NCBI GenBank assembly: GCA_051010055.1
Contig: JBPCVY010000179.1
Location: 1-23,234, forward strand
DNA: 23,234 nucleotides
DNA from: CAJQND01 sp051010055
GTDB taxonomy: Bacteria > Pseudomonadota > Alphaproteobacteria > Rhizobiales > CAJQND01
Direction of reading: 5' to 3'
The notes under the pieces are model-generated. The model did no database searches and had not been told where the DNA came from. It saw only the letters and a list, made by a program, of their open reading frames with translations. Shown here one piece after another: positions 15,414-23,234 of this stretch. Each line of letters starts with the position of its first letter. Position 1 is the stretch's first letter. A program made the position numbers and the translations under genes.

Positions 15414-16370
15414 TTAGTCGCCGCGCCCGTGAGGTTCGGAAAAATCGATATCCGGCCCGGCGGGCACAATTCGTGTAGGGTTGATGGTTTCATGGCTGGC
15501 ATAATAGTGCTGCTTAATGTGCGGCAGGTTTATCGTCGGCCCCACGCCTGGCCATTGATACAGCTCCCGGGTGAACCCCCAAAGGTTGGGATAATCCACT
15601 AACCTTTTGATGTTGCACTTAAAATGGCCGAAATAAACCGAGTCGAAGCGCAACAGGGTGGGGAACAGGCGCCAGTCTGCCTCGGTGATTTCGCCGCCAG
15701 TGACGTAACGGTTCTCCGCCAGAATTTCTTCCAGCCAATCCAGCGTGTCGAAAAGGGGAAAGACCGCATCTTCATAAGCTTTCTGGGTGCGGGCGAACCC
15801 GGACTTGTAGACACCGTTATTGAGCGTGCTGTAGACGCGGGCGTTGATTTCATCAATGCGCCCACGAAGGTACTCCGGGTAGTAGTCGTCCTTGTTGCCA
15901 GTGATTTCATTGAATGCGGAGTTGAACATTCTGATGATTTCAGAGGATTCATTAGAAACGATTGTGCAATTTTCCTTGTCCCATAAAACGGGCACGCTGG
16001 CGCGGCCCGTGTAGTGCGCATATGCCTCTGCATAAACTTCGTGAAGGTAGGATTTACCGAGCACGGTATCCGCTGAGGAGCCGTTTTGGTCCGGGAATTT
16101 CCAGCCCCGCTCCAGCATCAGCGGGTCGACGACGGAAACGGAAATATGATTTTCAAGCTCTTTGAGCGCCCGGAAAATCAGCGTCCGGTGCGCCCAGGGG
16201 CAGGCCAGGGAAACATAAAGATGATAGCGCCCGCTTTGCGCGGGAAACGGCGCGTCAGCTTCCAAGGTTATCCAGTTCCGGAAAGTGGTTTCCGCCCGCC
16301 TGAAGGCGCCGTTTTTCTGGCTTTCCGTGAGCGGCTCCGCTTGCCATTTTCCGTCGACCAACTGGCCCAT
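15414..16370 (-). CDS. Glutathionyl-hydroquinone reductase (ECM4/YqjG-type GST)
   Basis: The 318-residue protein is an Xi-class glutathione transferase. It reduces glutathionyl-hydroquinones in quinone or aromatic detoxification. The hallmark is LACPWAHRT with active-site Cys57, a cis-proline region SVPVLWD (about 125-131), and SNESSEIIRMFN (139-150) that binds glutathione; the C-terminal half is the helical GST domain, including NPTRIVPAGP near the end. Length matches the family (about 320-330). I chose the ATG at 16370 because AAAGGAA lies about 8 bases upstream; an in-frame upstream start at 16406 would add 12 unconserved residues. It is divergent from the GNAT gene. Confidence 0.88.
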   Translation of the reverse strand: MGQLVDGKWQAEPLTESQKNGAFRRAETTFRNWITLEADAPFPAQSGRYHLYVSLACPWAHRTLIFRALKELENHISVSVVDPLMLERGWKFPDQNGSSADTVLGKSYLHEVYAEAYAHYTGRASVPVLWDKENCTIVSNESSEIIRMFNSAFNEITGNKDDYYPEYLRGRIDEINARVYSTLNNGVYKSGFARTQKAYEDAVFPLFDTLDWLEEILAENRYVTGGEITEADWRLFPTLLRFDSVYFGHFKCNIKRLVDYPNLWGFTRELYQWPGVGPTINLPHIKQHYYASHETINPTRIVPAGPDIDFSEPHGRGD

Positions 16371-16635
16371 TATCTGTTTCCTTTCGAATGTATCTGGACG
16401 AACCATGCCTGCCGTGATAGGGACCGGGCTCTAGGTCACGACCTCAAATTGCAAATTGGAACGGCCCTTTATGTTAAGGCAGCGCAAATCAGATCTGCGA
16501 CGACGACCGGCATCCTCCGGGCGCACAGCCCTGTCTGTCTGAATTTCCTGCTGCCGTAAAAGCACTCCTGAATCCAAGGCAACTTTACGGACCCTCAGCA
16601 GGTCCCGCTACCCAGTGAAAAAAGAGCTGCCTGAT
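16371..16635. promoter_or_regulatory. Divergent intergenic region with inverted and tandem repeats
   Basis: This 265-base gap serves the divergent GST and GNAT genes. AGGTCACGACCT (16433-16444) has perfect 5-base arms around two central bases and would suit a dimeric repressor. It is followed directly by a tandem heptamer, CAAATTG twice (16445-16458). Further on, GGACC-CTCAGCA-GGTCC (16589-16605) is a second small inverted repeat near the GNAT start. I could not assign -35/-10 elements. If the GNAT start is the GTG at 16615 the gap is shorter. Confidence 0.35.
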
Positions 16636-17154
16636 ATGACGCATATTCAACCTGAACACTATACAATTATTCCAGCCAAGCCGGATCACAGTACCGGTAT
16701 CGAAATCATCCTGGATGAGGCATTCGGCCTCGACCGGCGTATGAAATCGTCTTATCGCCTGCGGGAAGGCTCAACGCCGCTGGATGGTCTTTCTTTTGCT
16801 GCTGAACTTGATGGGGAACTTGTCGGTTCTATCCAGTTCTGGCCGATTATGATTGGCCGCTCCACCAATGCATTGCTGTTGGGTCCGCTTGCGGTTTTGC
16901 CCGTATATCAGGGCGTTGGTCTTGGCATGGCGCTGATTGGCAAGGGGCTCAATGCTGCGCGCGCCAAAGGCCACTCATTGGTGGTTCTGGTGGGTGATGA
17001 GCCTTATTACGGCCGTGCCGGGTTCAGGCCGTTCGATGAACGCTCGGTGGGCCTTCCCGGTCCGTATGATCCTGACCGGGTGCTTTATGTGGAGCTTGAG
17101 GAAGGTGCTGCAAAGGGCATTTCCGGCTTGATTTTGCCGCCCCATCGCATCTGA
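16636..17154 (+). CDS. GNAT-family N-acetyltransferase (YhbS-like)
   Basis: The 172-residue protein has the GNAT core: the ALLLGPLAVLPVYQGVGLGMALI segment contains strand 4 and the acetyl-CoA loop (consensus Q/RxxGxG/A, here QGVGLG), and GDEPYYGRAGFRP is the distinctive block of the YhbS/COG3153 subgroup. The ATG at 16636 is chosen because the family usually starts just before the first strand; an in-frame GTG at 16615 would add 7 residues. The acceptor substrate is unknown. It ends 9 bases from the stop of the convergent membrane-protein gene. Confidence 0.8.
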   Translation: MTHIQPEHYTIIPAKPDHSTGIEIILDEAFGLDRRMKSSYRLREGSTPLDGLSFAAELDGELVGSIQFWPIMIGRSTNALLLGPLAVLPVYQGVGLGMALIGKGLNAARAKGHSLVVLVGDEPYYGRAGFRPFDERSVGLPGPYDPDRVLYVELEEGAAKGISGLILPPHRI

Positions 17155-17163
17155 GGTGAGAGG

Positions 17164-19236
17164 TTAGCGGCCCTCGCGGTACCAGGCCAATCCAAGCAGG
17201 AACAACAATGCGGCCAGGGCCAAAAGGCTTGAGAACAGGGCATATTCCTTAAGCGATTCAACTCGGTATGCCCCATTGCGCCGCAGGGCGAGCCAGCCTG
17301 GGCCAGCCATCCGGCGACCCGGGTGTGCCTGGCGGATTGTCGGCAGAGAAACGCTTTCTTCTCCACTTGCCACCCAGAATGCGCGTCCGCCGGTTTCGCT
17401 TAAAATCGGCTCCAGCTTGGCGGTTGAGGCGGTAATCTCGGCCATCTCCTTAGGATCAGAACTGCCAACGGCCGCGACCGCTGAGAGAATACCATCGGTG
17501 AGCCGGTGAATGCCCGGTTCGCTTACCGCTACACGGGCGCGCCACTGGCCGGGTTCTTCTTGCTTCAGCTTCAGAGTTTGCTTGGCGCCGGATGGGCTGG
17601 TTATGGTCACATCCGGTGTGGTGTCTTCAAGCGTGCGTCGTTCAATGGTCAGCGCGCGCCCCTTGTGGATGCCGCGCAAAGCTTCTTCCTCAAGGTCTGG
17701 TTCTTTCATCAGCCAATGGGCAAGCCGGCGCAACAGCTCAGCCTGCGGTCCGCCGCCTTCATAGCCGCGCGCCCACAGCCAGGCATGGTCTGACAAAAGC
17801 TGTGCCACCCGGCCCTTACCGCGCCTGTCCAGTATCATCAGCGGTTTGTTTGCCGTGCCCGACATAACGATATCACCCTGCTTGGGCACCACGTCGATAA
17901 GTCTGAACCAGCGGCCCCACTGGGGGTCAGGTCCTTCGCCCCCTGGCAGGCCGCCTGTTACCGGATGGCGCGCACCGCGCTCGGTAACCACCGGTTTGAA
18001 AGGTTCCGCCTGTACGCCGCCGGTGGGCGTAGAAGGAAGAATGGCTGAAAGGGGTGTCCGGTAAAGGCTGAGCGGGGTGGCAAATGCGGGCCCCGCCGCC
18101 GTAAGTACCGCACCGCCGTCTTCCACATACTCTGCCACGTTGGCGAGATAAATCATCGGCAACACGTCACGGCGCTGATAGCGGTCGAAAATGATCAGGT
18201 CGAAATCGTTGAGTTTCTCGGAAAATAATTCCCGTGTGGGAAAAGCAATCAACGACAGTTCCACAATCGGCGTTGTGTCCTGCTTTTCAGGTGGGCGCAA
18301 AATTGTAAAGTGCACCAGGTCAACTGCCGCGTCCGATTTCAGAAGATTGCGCCATGTGCGCTCGCCCGCATGAGGTTGACCCGAAACAAGCAGCACCCGC
18401 AACCGGTCGCGAATGCCCCGCGTCAGAACAACCGCCCTGTTGTTCAATTCCGTCAGTTCGCCGTCAACAGCGTTAACTTCGAGCCCGGTTATGTTGTTGC
18501 CGCCATGGGCGATGGTGATTGGCACATCAAATGGCGTGCCCACGGGAATGGAAATTTGTTCCGGCTCGCCGCCATCTATGCTGATTGACAAGCGTGCGGT
18601 GGTTTCGCCGGTGTTCTGATCGTCCACCCGCAGCCTGATTACCTGCTTCTGGCCCACAATGGCGAACTGCGGCGCTTGCTCAATAACCAGCCGCCGGTCG
18701 CGCTCATTCTTGCGCCCGGTTATGAGCGCGTGAACCGGTCCGTTATAGCCCTGCGCCGCCATCGTGTCCGGCACGTCATGCACCTGGCCATCGGTTATCA
18801 TTATGGTGCCGGCAAACCGCTCTGGAGGCACATCACCCAGCGCCTCGTTCAACGCGCGGAAAAGTTGGGTGCCTTCATCTTCCGGCAAATCAGATGGATT
18901 GACTGTCACGGTCTTGACCGTCAAATCAGGTAAATTTTTCAGTATCCTGTCAACTTCTTCACGGGCAGCTGTTGCACGCACATCGCGGTTGTCGATGCGC
19001 TGGCTGGTGCTAAGGTCGCTCACAACTACCGCCACATCAGGAAGAATTTTGCGGGCCTCATCGCGCGCCACCGGATTAAGTATGGCCAGAAACACCGCTG
19101 CCATGGCCAGGGCCCTGAGTAAGGCGCCGCGGGCGCGCAGCAATATGCCCAAAATGACGATTGCCAGCGCTGCAAACCCCAGAAGGGCAAGCCAGATTTC
19201 AGAAACAAGTGGAGCAAATTCGAACGTGAGGCTCAT
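17164..19236 (-). CDS. Large membrane protein with GATase1-like domain, MoxR/DUF58 operon
   Basis: The 690-residue protein has two N-terminal helices (about 12-32 and 38-56), a long periplasmic or cytoplasmic region and one C-terminal helix (about 665-685) before a charged tail. After the helices comes a von Willebrand A-like segment with VVVSDLSTSQ and MITDGQVHD. Around residues 280-420 lies a Rossmann-like region ending VEDGGAVLTAAGPAF, resembling a class I glutamine amidotransferase fold in which the catalytic Cys is replaced, so I expect no amidase activity. It starts 2 bases from the stop of the DUF4159 gene, consistent with one operon. Proteins of this kind accompany MoxR, DUF58 and BatA homologues in many alphaproteobacteria. 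Exact function is unknown; envelope stress or complex assembly is the usual suggestion. Confidence 0.75.
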   Translation of the reverse strand: MSLTFEFAPLVSEIWLALLGFAALAIVILGILLRARGALLRALAMAAVFLAILNPVARDEARKILPDVAVVVSDLSTSQRIDNRDVRATAAREEVDRILKNLPDLTVKTVTVNPSDLPEDEGTQLFRALNEALGDVPPERFAGTIMITDGQVHDVPDTMAAQGYNGPVHALITGRKNERDRRLVIEQAPQFAIVGQKQVIRLRVDDQNTGETTARLSISIDGGEPEQISIPVGTPFDVPITIAHGGNNITGLEVNAVDGELTELNNRAVVLTRGIRDRLRVLLVSGQPHAGERTWRNLLKSDAAVDLVHFTILRPPEKQDTTPIVELSLIAFPTRELFSEKLNDFDLIIFDRYQRRDVLPMIYLANVAEYVEDGGAVLTAAGPAFATPLSLYRTPLSAILPSTPTGGVQAEPFKPVVTERGARHPVTGGLPGGEGPDPQWGRWFRLIDVVPKQGDIVMSGTANKPLMILDRRGKGRVAQLLSDHAWLWARGYEGGGPQAELLRRLAHWLMKEPDLEEEALRGIHKGRALTIERRTLEDTTPDVTITSPSGAKQTLKLKQEEPGQWRARVAVSEPGIHRLTDGILSAVAAVGSSDPKEMAEITASTAKLEPILSETGGRAFWVASGEESVSLPTIRQAHPGRRMAGPGWLALRRNGAYRVESLKEYALFSSLLALAALLFLLGLAWYREGR

Positions 19237-19238
19237 GA

Positions 19239-22103
19239 CTACTGCCCCAATCGTTCGAGAATCGAGGGCACATGCACCTGATCGGCCTTGTAGTTGCCGG
19301 TAAGCGCATACATGACAATGTTCACACCGGTGCGCATGGCGAACTCGCGCTGGCGGTTGGTGCCGGGCACGGTGGCGAACATGGGCTGGCCGGATTCTTC
19401 AATTGCCCAGGCTCCGGCATAGTCGTTTGAGCCGATGATAATCGAGGAAACGCCGTCTGTGCTCGATGTGCCGGTGGTACCTGGGACCTTGTCCCGGTCC
19501 GTTGCCTCAACCCATAGCTTGCCGCCCGCCCAGCGGCCCGGGAACCGGTGTAACAAGTAAAACGCCTTGGTTATCACATGATCCGGCGGCACTGTTTCCA
19601 ACGGGGGAATATCAAGCCCTGACAGGATTCGCCGCAGGGCCTGGTTTCCGGTGCTGCCGTCTGCAGAAAGGCCCGGCATTGCCCGCTGGTGATCACGCGT
19701 GTCGAAAAATATTGTCCCGCCGTTTTTGAGGTAAGCGGAGATTTTGGCAAGCGCTGCATCGCTGGGCCGCGGGGCATCAGGCTCAACAGGCCAGTAGATG
19801 AACGGAAAGAAAACAATGTCATCTTTTTCAATATCGATGCCAACCGGCTTTTCCGGTTCAAGCGAAGTGCGTGAAAATAACACTTCGGTGAGCCCTTCAA
19901 GCCCGGCGGCGATGACACTATCAACGCGCGTTTTGCCTGTAAGTACATATGCAAGCCGTGTGTCCAGGGTGGCCCGCATGGCGAAGTAGTCGTTTTGTGC
20001 GGTCGCCGAATTATCCCGTTCCTGGGCGCGGACGTTTGCCGGATTCAGGGCAATCACCAGCGCGATCAGCAAGCCTGCGATGCTTGTGGTTACCATTGGC
20101 GCATGGCGGCGCGACAAGCGTCCTGAAAGCCACAGGCTCGCCAGGGCATCAATAATCAAAAGCAAGAAGGCAGCAACCATAAACGCTGCCTTTAAAGGAA
20201 CCACCGGAAGAGGCGAGAACGTGGTGACCGTCACGCCGCTTGGGAAATTGGAAAGGACTGCAAACTTCTGTTCTTTTTCTACTGCGTTTATGGCCCGGGT
20301 AAGCCCGCCGCGCCGGTAGAATCCCGGCGGGTGCTCGGGGCCGGGTTTAACTGTTTTGATGTTTGCCGCCGGTATCGGCGCTGCGTCAACCGGTGGTGTG
20401 GTGAGCTCGCCGTAACCGTTTAGGGCTCTGACCGGCGCATAGGCTCCGCTCTGGCGCGCTTCTGTTGTCGCCAATGGGCCTTCGCCTGAACCGATAATGC
20501 CTTGGGAACGGGAAACCATCCGCCGCAACATTTCAACGAACAGGCCGGAAAGAGGCAAATTCGACCAGCTTGGCTCAGCGGTCACATGGAAAAGTACAAC
20601 CGTTCCTGTGCCCCTTTTTGCTGCGGTAACAAGAGGGGTGCCGTCTTCAAGGCGCGCCCAGGTGCGCTCGCTCAATTCCATCAAAGGTTCGGCCAGAACC
20701 TGCCGGTTGACGGTCACTTCTTCAGTGATGTTCAAACCAAAGAAAGGACTCTTTTCATCAAACGGGCTCATTTGCTGCGGGCTCGACCAGGAAAGTGCCC
20801 CGCCGAGCGCCCGCCCACCCTGGCGCAATGGTACCGGAACCAAATCGTCTTGCCGGGCTGCAAGGCGCGGGCCGGCAAACCGCACCAGCGTGCCGCCCTT
20901 TTCAAGCCATTGTTCAACCGCGTCATGGTCGACAGCCTGCAACTTGCCGATATCGGCAAGAATGAGAACGGAAAGCCCGCCATCAATGAGTTCGCGAATA
21001 CCACTGCCGGCTTCATCAGCTGGCGCGATTTTCACTTCCGCATAGGGTTCCAACGCCCGCGACACATAGTAAAGCGGTGAGAGCAACGGTTGGTCCTTGA
21101 TGGTGTTGACGCCTGACACGAGACCAACAGATTTGCGCCGCCAGGTATCGTCCACCAGGTAAACGGAAGCCGCTGAACGGGCCTCTGCCAATTCAATGCG
21201 TGAGACTTCGTTGCGCAAGGCAATGGGCATCTCGATTTTCGCCGATGTCTCTGTTGCACCCTTGGTGAAGGAGTAGGGAACGTTTGCAAGATTGCGCCCG
21301 TTCAATGCCAGCGCGTTTATCAGGCCAGCGCGCTCACCAGAGGCAATGCCGCCATCAATGCGCTTAAGATTTACCGAGAGGTTTCCATCCCCGAGCGAAA
21401 TCCCTGTGGCCAGCACAGGCAGGGTTGTTGCATCCGCCAATACAACCGTGACATCACCGGCACCTCCGGCAAATTCTGTCAATTGGCTGGCGAATGCACC
21501 ACCATTTCCATAGTCAATCCCGTCCGACAGCCAAACCACTTCAAGGCCCGAAATTTCGGCAATTTTTGCCTTCAGCGCCGCGGCAAGCGAAAGCCGGTCG
21601 GGCGCCAACGGGCTCGGGCGGGCCGCAGAAATCGTGTCGCGGGCTTTTTCCGCACGCACCGGTTCCAGCACCTGTGGCGTCAGGCGGGGGGAGGTGAATG
21701 CCGCGATCACCGGGCGCGACTGGCGCGCTGCTCTGTCGAGCGCCTGGTCTGCCGCGCTCAAAACCCGCTGCCAGGTCTTGCCGCTCGCCCAGCCATCATC
21801 GATCACCAATAGTACCGGCCCTGACCCGCGCTCAGCCGGGCGTGGTTGATTGAGCACAGGCTCGGCAATCGCCAAGATGATGCAGCTTACCGCCAGCAAT
21901 CGCAGCAAAATGAGCCACCACGGGGTGCGGTGCGGGGTTTCCTCACGCGAAATCAAGTCAAGCAGGAACCGGAACGGCGGGAATGCGACCGTCTCAGGCT
22001 TGGGAGGGGTAAACCGTAAGAGGTACCACAGAACCGGCAAGGCAATGAGCGCTGCCAGTGCCCAAGGGTTCAAAAACGCCAAGCTGCCGATCTGCCAGAT
22101 CAT
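19239..22103 (-). CDS. BatA-like/DUF4159 membrane protein
   Basis: The 954-residue multidomain protein begins with a BatA (aerotolerance regulator N-terminal) module: FLNPWALAALIALPVLWYLL as first helix, then a RFTPPKPETVAFP linker and a second helix near residues 60-80. A vWA-like domain follows (about 90-230, with LLVIDDGWASGK). The middle region contains an alpha/beta stretch with VLILADIGK. Two helices occur around 640-700, ahead of the C-terminal DUF4159 domain (about 704-954, starting NDYFAMRATL and including DDIVFFPFIYWPV and GGTIFFDTRD). It starts 7 bases after the DUF58 stop, and GGAGGG in the end of DUF58 may serve as ribosome site. The family travels with MoxR ATPase and DUF58, a predicted chaperone/metal-insertion system, but the client is unknown. 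Confidence 0.85.
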   Translation of the reverse strand: MIWQIGSLAFLNPWALAALIALPVLWYLLRFTPPKPETVAFPPFRFLLDLISREETPHRTPWWLILLRLLAVSCIILAIAEPVLNQPRPAERGSGPVLLVIDDGWASGKTWQRVLSAADQALDRAARQSRPVIAAFTSPRLTPQVLEPVRAEKARDTISAARPSPLAPDRLSLAAALKAKIAEISGLEVVWLSDGIDYGNGGAFASQLTEFAGGAGDVTVVLADATTLPVLATGISLGDGNLSVNLKRIDGGIASGERAGLINALALNGRNLANVPYSFTKGATETSAKIEMPIALRNEVSRIELAEARSAASVYLVDDTWRRKSVGLVSGVNTIKDQPLLSPLYYVSRALEPYAEVKIAPADEAGSGIRELIDGGLSVLILADIGKLQAVDHDAVEQWLEKGGTLVRFAGPRLAARQDDLVPVPLRQGGRALGGALSWSSPQQMSPFDEKSPFFGLNITEEVTVNRQVLAEPLMELSERTWARLEDGTPLVTAAKRGTGTVVLFHVTAEPSWSNLPLSGLFVEMLRRMVSRSQGIIGSGEGPLATTEARQSGAYAPVRALNGYGELTTPPVDAAPIPAANIKTVKPGPEHPPGFYRRGGLTRAINAVEKEQKFAVLSNFPSGVTVTTFSPLPVVPLKAAFMVAAFLLLIIDALASLWLSGRLSRRHAPMVTTSIAGLLIALVIALNPANVRAQERDNSATAQNDYFAMRATLDTRLAYVLTGKTRVDSVIAAGLEGLTEVLFSRTSLEPEKPVGIDIEKDDIVFFPFIYWPVEPDAPRPSDAALAKISAYLKNGGTIFFDTRDHQRAMPGLSADGSTGNQALRRILSGLDIPPLETVPPDHVITKAFYLLHRFPGRWAGGKLWVEATDRDKVPGTTGTSSTDGVSSIIIGSNDYAGAWAIEESGQPMFATVPGTNRQREFAMRTGVNIVMYALTGNYKADQVHVPSILERLGQ

Positions 22104-22110
22104 TTCTCAG

Positions 22111-23049
22111 CTAAGCCCTCCAATTTGCCCGGCCGGTGGCAAAGTCACCGGAAAGGTGCCCGTAGAGCGACAGTAAAACCCGCTGCGGCGGAGTGTCTGT
22201 GTGATGCACAGTGAACGACCATCCGAGCCGGCGGGCAAGGGCGGAAATTTCTGCCCGGTGCTGTTCAACTTTTTCCTGATAGGCCCCGCGTAGCTCTTCA
22301 ACCCTGCCGATTGTGAGCTTCAACGGGCCGTTCATTTCGGCGAATTCCTTGCGGCCCTGATAGGGGAGTGTTTCTTCGGCCGGGTCGAGCACCTGCACAA
22401 TATGGCCCTTCACATCTTCACCGGCAATTTCGCCCAGCCTGTGGGCAATGTGGTCGATAGGCTGGAGAAAGTCGCCTATCAGCACACAGGTTGAAAACCT
22501 GCTGAGGCGGGTTTCGGGGGGAAGGCCATTTTCAGCTTCGGCAATGCCTGTATCAGTCATCCACCGGGCCATAGGGCGAATTGCGAAACGGTGCACCGAC
22601 GGGGCCATTTCAGCGCCCAGAAGCCCCACGCGTTCACCGCCGCGCAAAAGCAGGTTCGCCAGAGCAAGCGTCAGCACGATTGCGCGTTCGCGTTTTGAGA
22701 TCTCCACCAGATGGGAGTGAAAATCCATTGACGAAGTAAGATCACACCACAGCCAGACTGTGTTGGCCGCTTCCCATTCGTTTTCCCGGATATAGATGTT
22801 TTCCGAGCGCGCAGAGCGCCGCCAATCAATCATTGATGCCGGATCGCCATCGCGGTAGCGGCGATATTGCCAGAAGGTTTCACCGATGCCGGCGCGGCGG
22901 CGCCCGTGCAACCCATGGGCCACCGTCTGGGCCACCCGGTCAGCATCTATCAACAAAGCCGGAAATGCCGAGGCAAGCGCTTCGGAACGTTCACGCAGGC
23001 TGTGCGCCTGCGCCTTTGCCTGCTTGCGGGCTATTTCGATACTGTTGAT
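22111..23049 (-). CDS. DUF58 domain protein (vWA-like), apparent ATC start
   Basis: The protein is about 312 residues if it starts at ATC 23049, or 281 from a TTG at 22956. The DUF58 core is clear: GRRRAGIGETFWQYRRY then DGDPASMIDWRRSAR and IRENEWEAANTVWLW, ending with a vWA-type DLTSSM metal-site-like motif. DUF58 proteins partner with MoxR ATPases. The region between 22957 and 23049 translates as SIEIARKQ...LASAFPA, matching the N-terminal helix I recall in relatives, and has no ATG, GTG or TTG in frame. An ideal AAGGAG (23057-23062, minus strand) overlaps the moxR stop and lies 7 bases before ATC. An internal CTG at 22998 is a weaker alternative. Confidence 0.8.
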   Translation of the reverse strand: MNSIEIARKQAKAQAHSLRERSEALASAFPALLIDADRVAQTVAHGLHGRRRAGIGETFWQYRRYRDGDPASMIDWRRSARSENIYIRENEWEAANTVWLWCDLTSSMDFHSHLVEISKRERAIVLTLALANLLLRGGERVGLLGAEMAPSVHRFAIRPMARWMTDTGIAEAENGLPPETRLSRFSTCVLIGDFLQPIDHIAHRLGEIAGEDVKGHIVQVLDPAEETLPYQGRKEFAEMNGPLKLTIGRVEELRGAYQEKVEQHRAEISALARRLGWSFTVHHTDTPPQRVLLSLYGHLSGDFATGRANWRA

Positions 23050-23056
23050 CGGATCG

Positions 23057-23062
23057 CTCCTT
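23057..23062 (-). promoter_or_regulatory. Shine-Dalgarno of the DUF58 gene
   Basis: AAGGAG on the minus strand overlaps the TAA stop of moxR (23061-23063). The next 7 bases lead to ATC at 23047-23049, the position where a start codon is expected. It is nearly 100 bases from the first conventional in-frame start (TTG at 22956), so it decides against that codon. Confidence 0.6.
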
Positions 23063-23234
23063 AGCCGAGATCGTTTGTGAGACGGGTAATCACATCATCA
23101 AGGGAAACCCCGTCTGCCCGTGCTGCAAATGTTAGCGCCATGCGGTGGTTGAGCACCGGATGGGCAAGCGCGATAACATCGTCAATCGAAGGGGCAAGGC
23201 GCTGGTCCATAAGTGCACGGGCGCGAATGCCGAG
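23061..23234 (-). CDS. MoxR-family AAA ATPase (C-terminal end only)
   Basis: Only the last 57 or so residues are in the window. The end reads IRARALMDQRLAPSIDDV, then IALAHPVLNHRMALTFAA and finally ITRLTNDLG before TAA. The ALAHPVLNHR segment is the conserved C-terminal lid element of MoxR ATPases. Walker motifs lie upstream, outside the window. The stop overlaps the Shine-Dalgarno of the DUF58 gene, so the two are coupled. MoxR proteins are ATP-driven chaperones for vWA-containing complexes, which agrees with the downstream vWA-like genes. Confidence 0.85.
   Translation of the reverse strand, partial: LGIRARALMDQRLAPSIDDVIALAHPVLNHRMALTFAARADGVSLDDVITRLTNDLG

Noticed and set aside
20502..21080. 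Plus-strand frames opposite the BatA/DUF4159 gene
   Set aside because: These are antisense frames within a high-GC membrane-protein gene and have no domain signal.
1..23234. Mobile elements, CRISPR arrays, tRNA or rRNA genes
   Set aside because: I saw no transposase, long inverted or spaced direct repeats, or RNA-gene signatures; coding density is nearly complete.

Overview
The window looks like a chromosomal segment of an alphaproteobacterium, perhaps a Caulobacter-like or Hyphomicrobiales-like lineage. The support is gene content only: a Caulobacter-type sphingolipid locus and the MoxR/DUF58/DUF4159 set common in this class. No rRNA, tRNA, insertion sequence, CRISPR array or phage gene is visible. 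The DNA is densely coding and no gene-free stretch exceeds 300 bases.

Region 1 (1-14757) is, in my reading, one large lipid locus for bacterial sphingolipids. A plus-strand run carries the 3' part of a ceramide reductase-like dehydrogenase (cerR), a dedicated acyl carrier protein and serine palmitoyltransferase (spt). It meets a minus-strand run head-on: HIT protein, lptF, lptG, a CDP-alcohol phosphotransferase (cpgA-like), a DAGK/LCB5-fold lipid kinase (cpgB-like ceramide kinase) and a Tam41-like nucleotidyltransferase (cpgC-like). Five of these junctions overlap or abut, so they are probably co-transcribed. A metallophosphoesterase lies just upstream of the HIT gene, and divergent from it is a sugar-phosphate-type nucleotidyltransferase resembling CpgD, the 3-phosphoglycerate cytidylyltransferase of Caulobacter. 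Then follow, on the minus strand, an asparaginyl beta-hydroxylase-type dioxygenase, an MsbA-like ABC exporter, a bCerS-type ceramide synthase and a second, uncharacterised nucleotidyltransferase.

Together these would make 3-ketosphinganine (Spt, ACP), N-acylate it (bCerS), reduce it (CerR), phosphorylate it (CpgB-like kinase) and add an anionic phosphoglycerate-type head group (CpgA/C/D-like). The ABC exporter and LptF/LptG pair are attractive candidates for flipping and exporting the product. The clustering of synthesis with two transport modules is the most interesting aspect of the window.

Region 2 (about 14900-17154) holds ordinary housekeeping or stress genes: a NUDIX hydrolase, a glutathionyl-hydroquinone reductase and a GNAT acetyltransferase. 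The GST/GNAT divergent gap contains a small inverted repeat and a tandem heptamer.

Region 3 (17164-23234) is a tight minus-strand operon: MoxR AAA ATPase (3' end only), DUF58, a BatA/DUF4159 membrane protein and a second large membrane protein with a glutamine-amidotransferase-like fold. The DUF58 gene appears to lack a canonical start codon at the position its Shine-Dalgarno sequence and conserved N-terminus predict; an ATC sits there instead.
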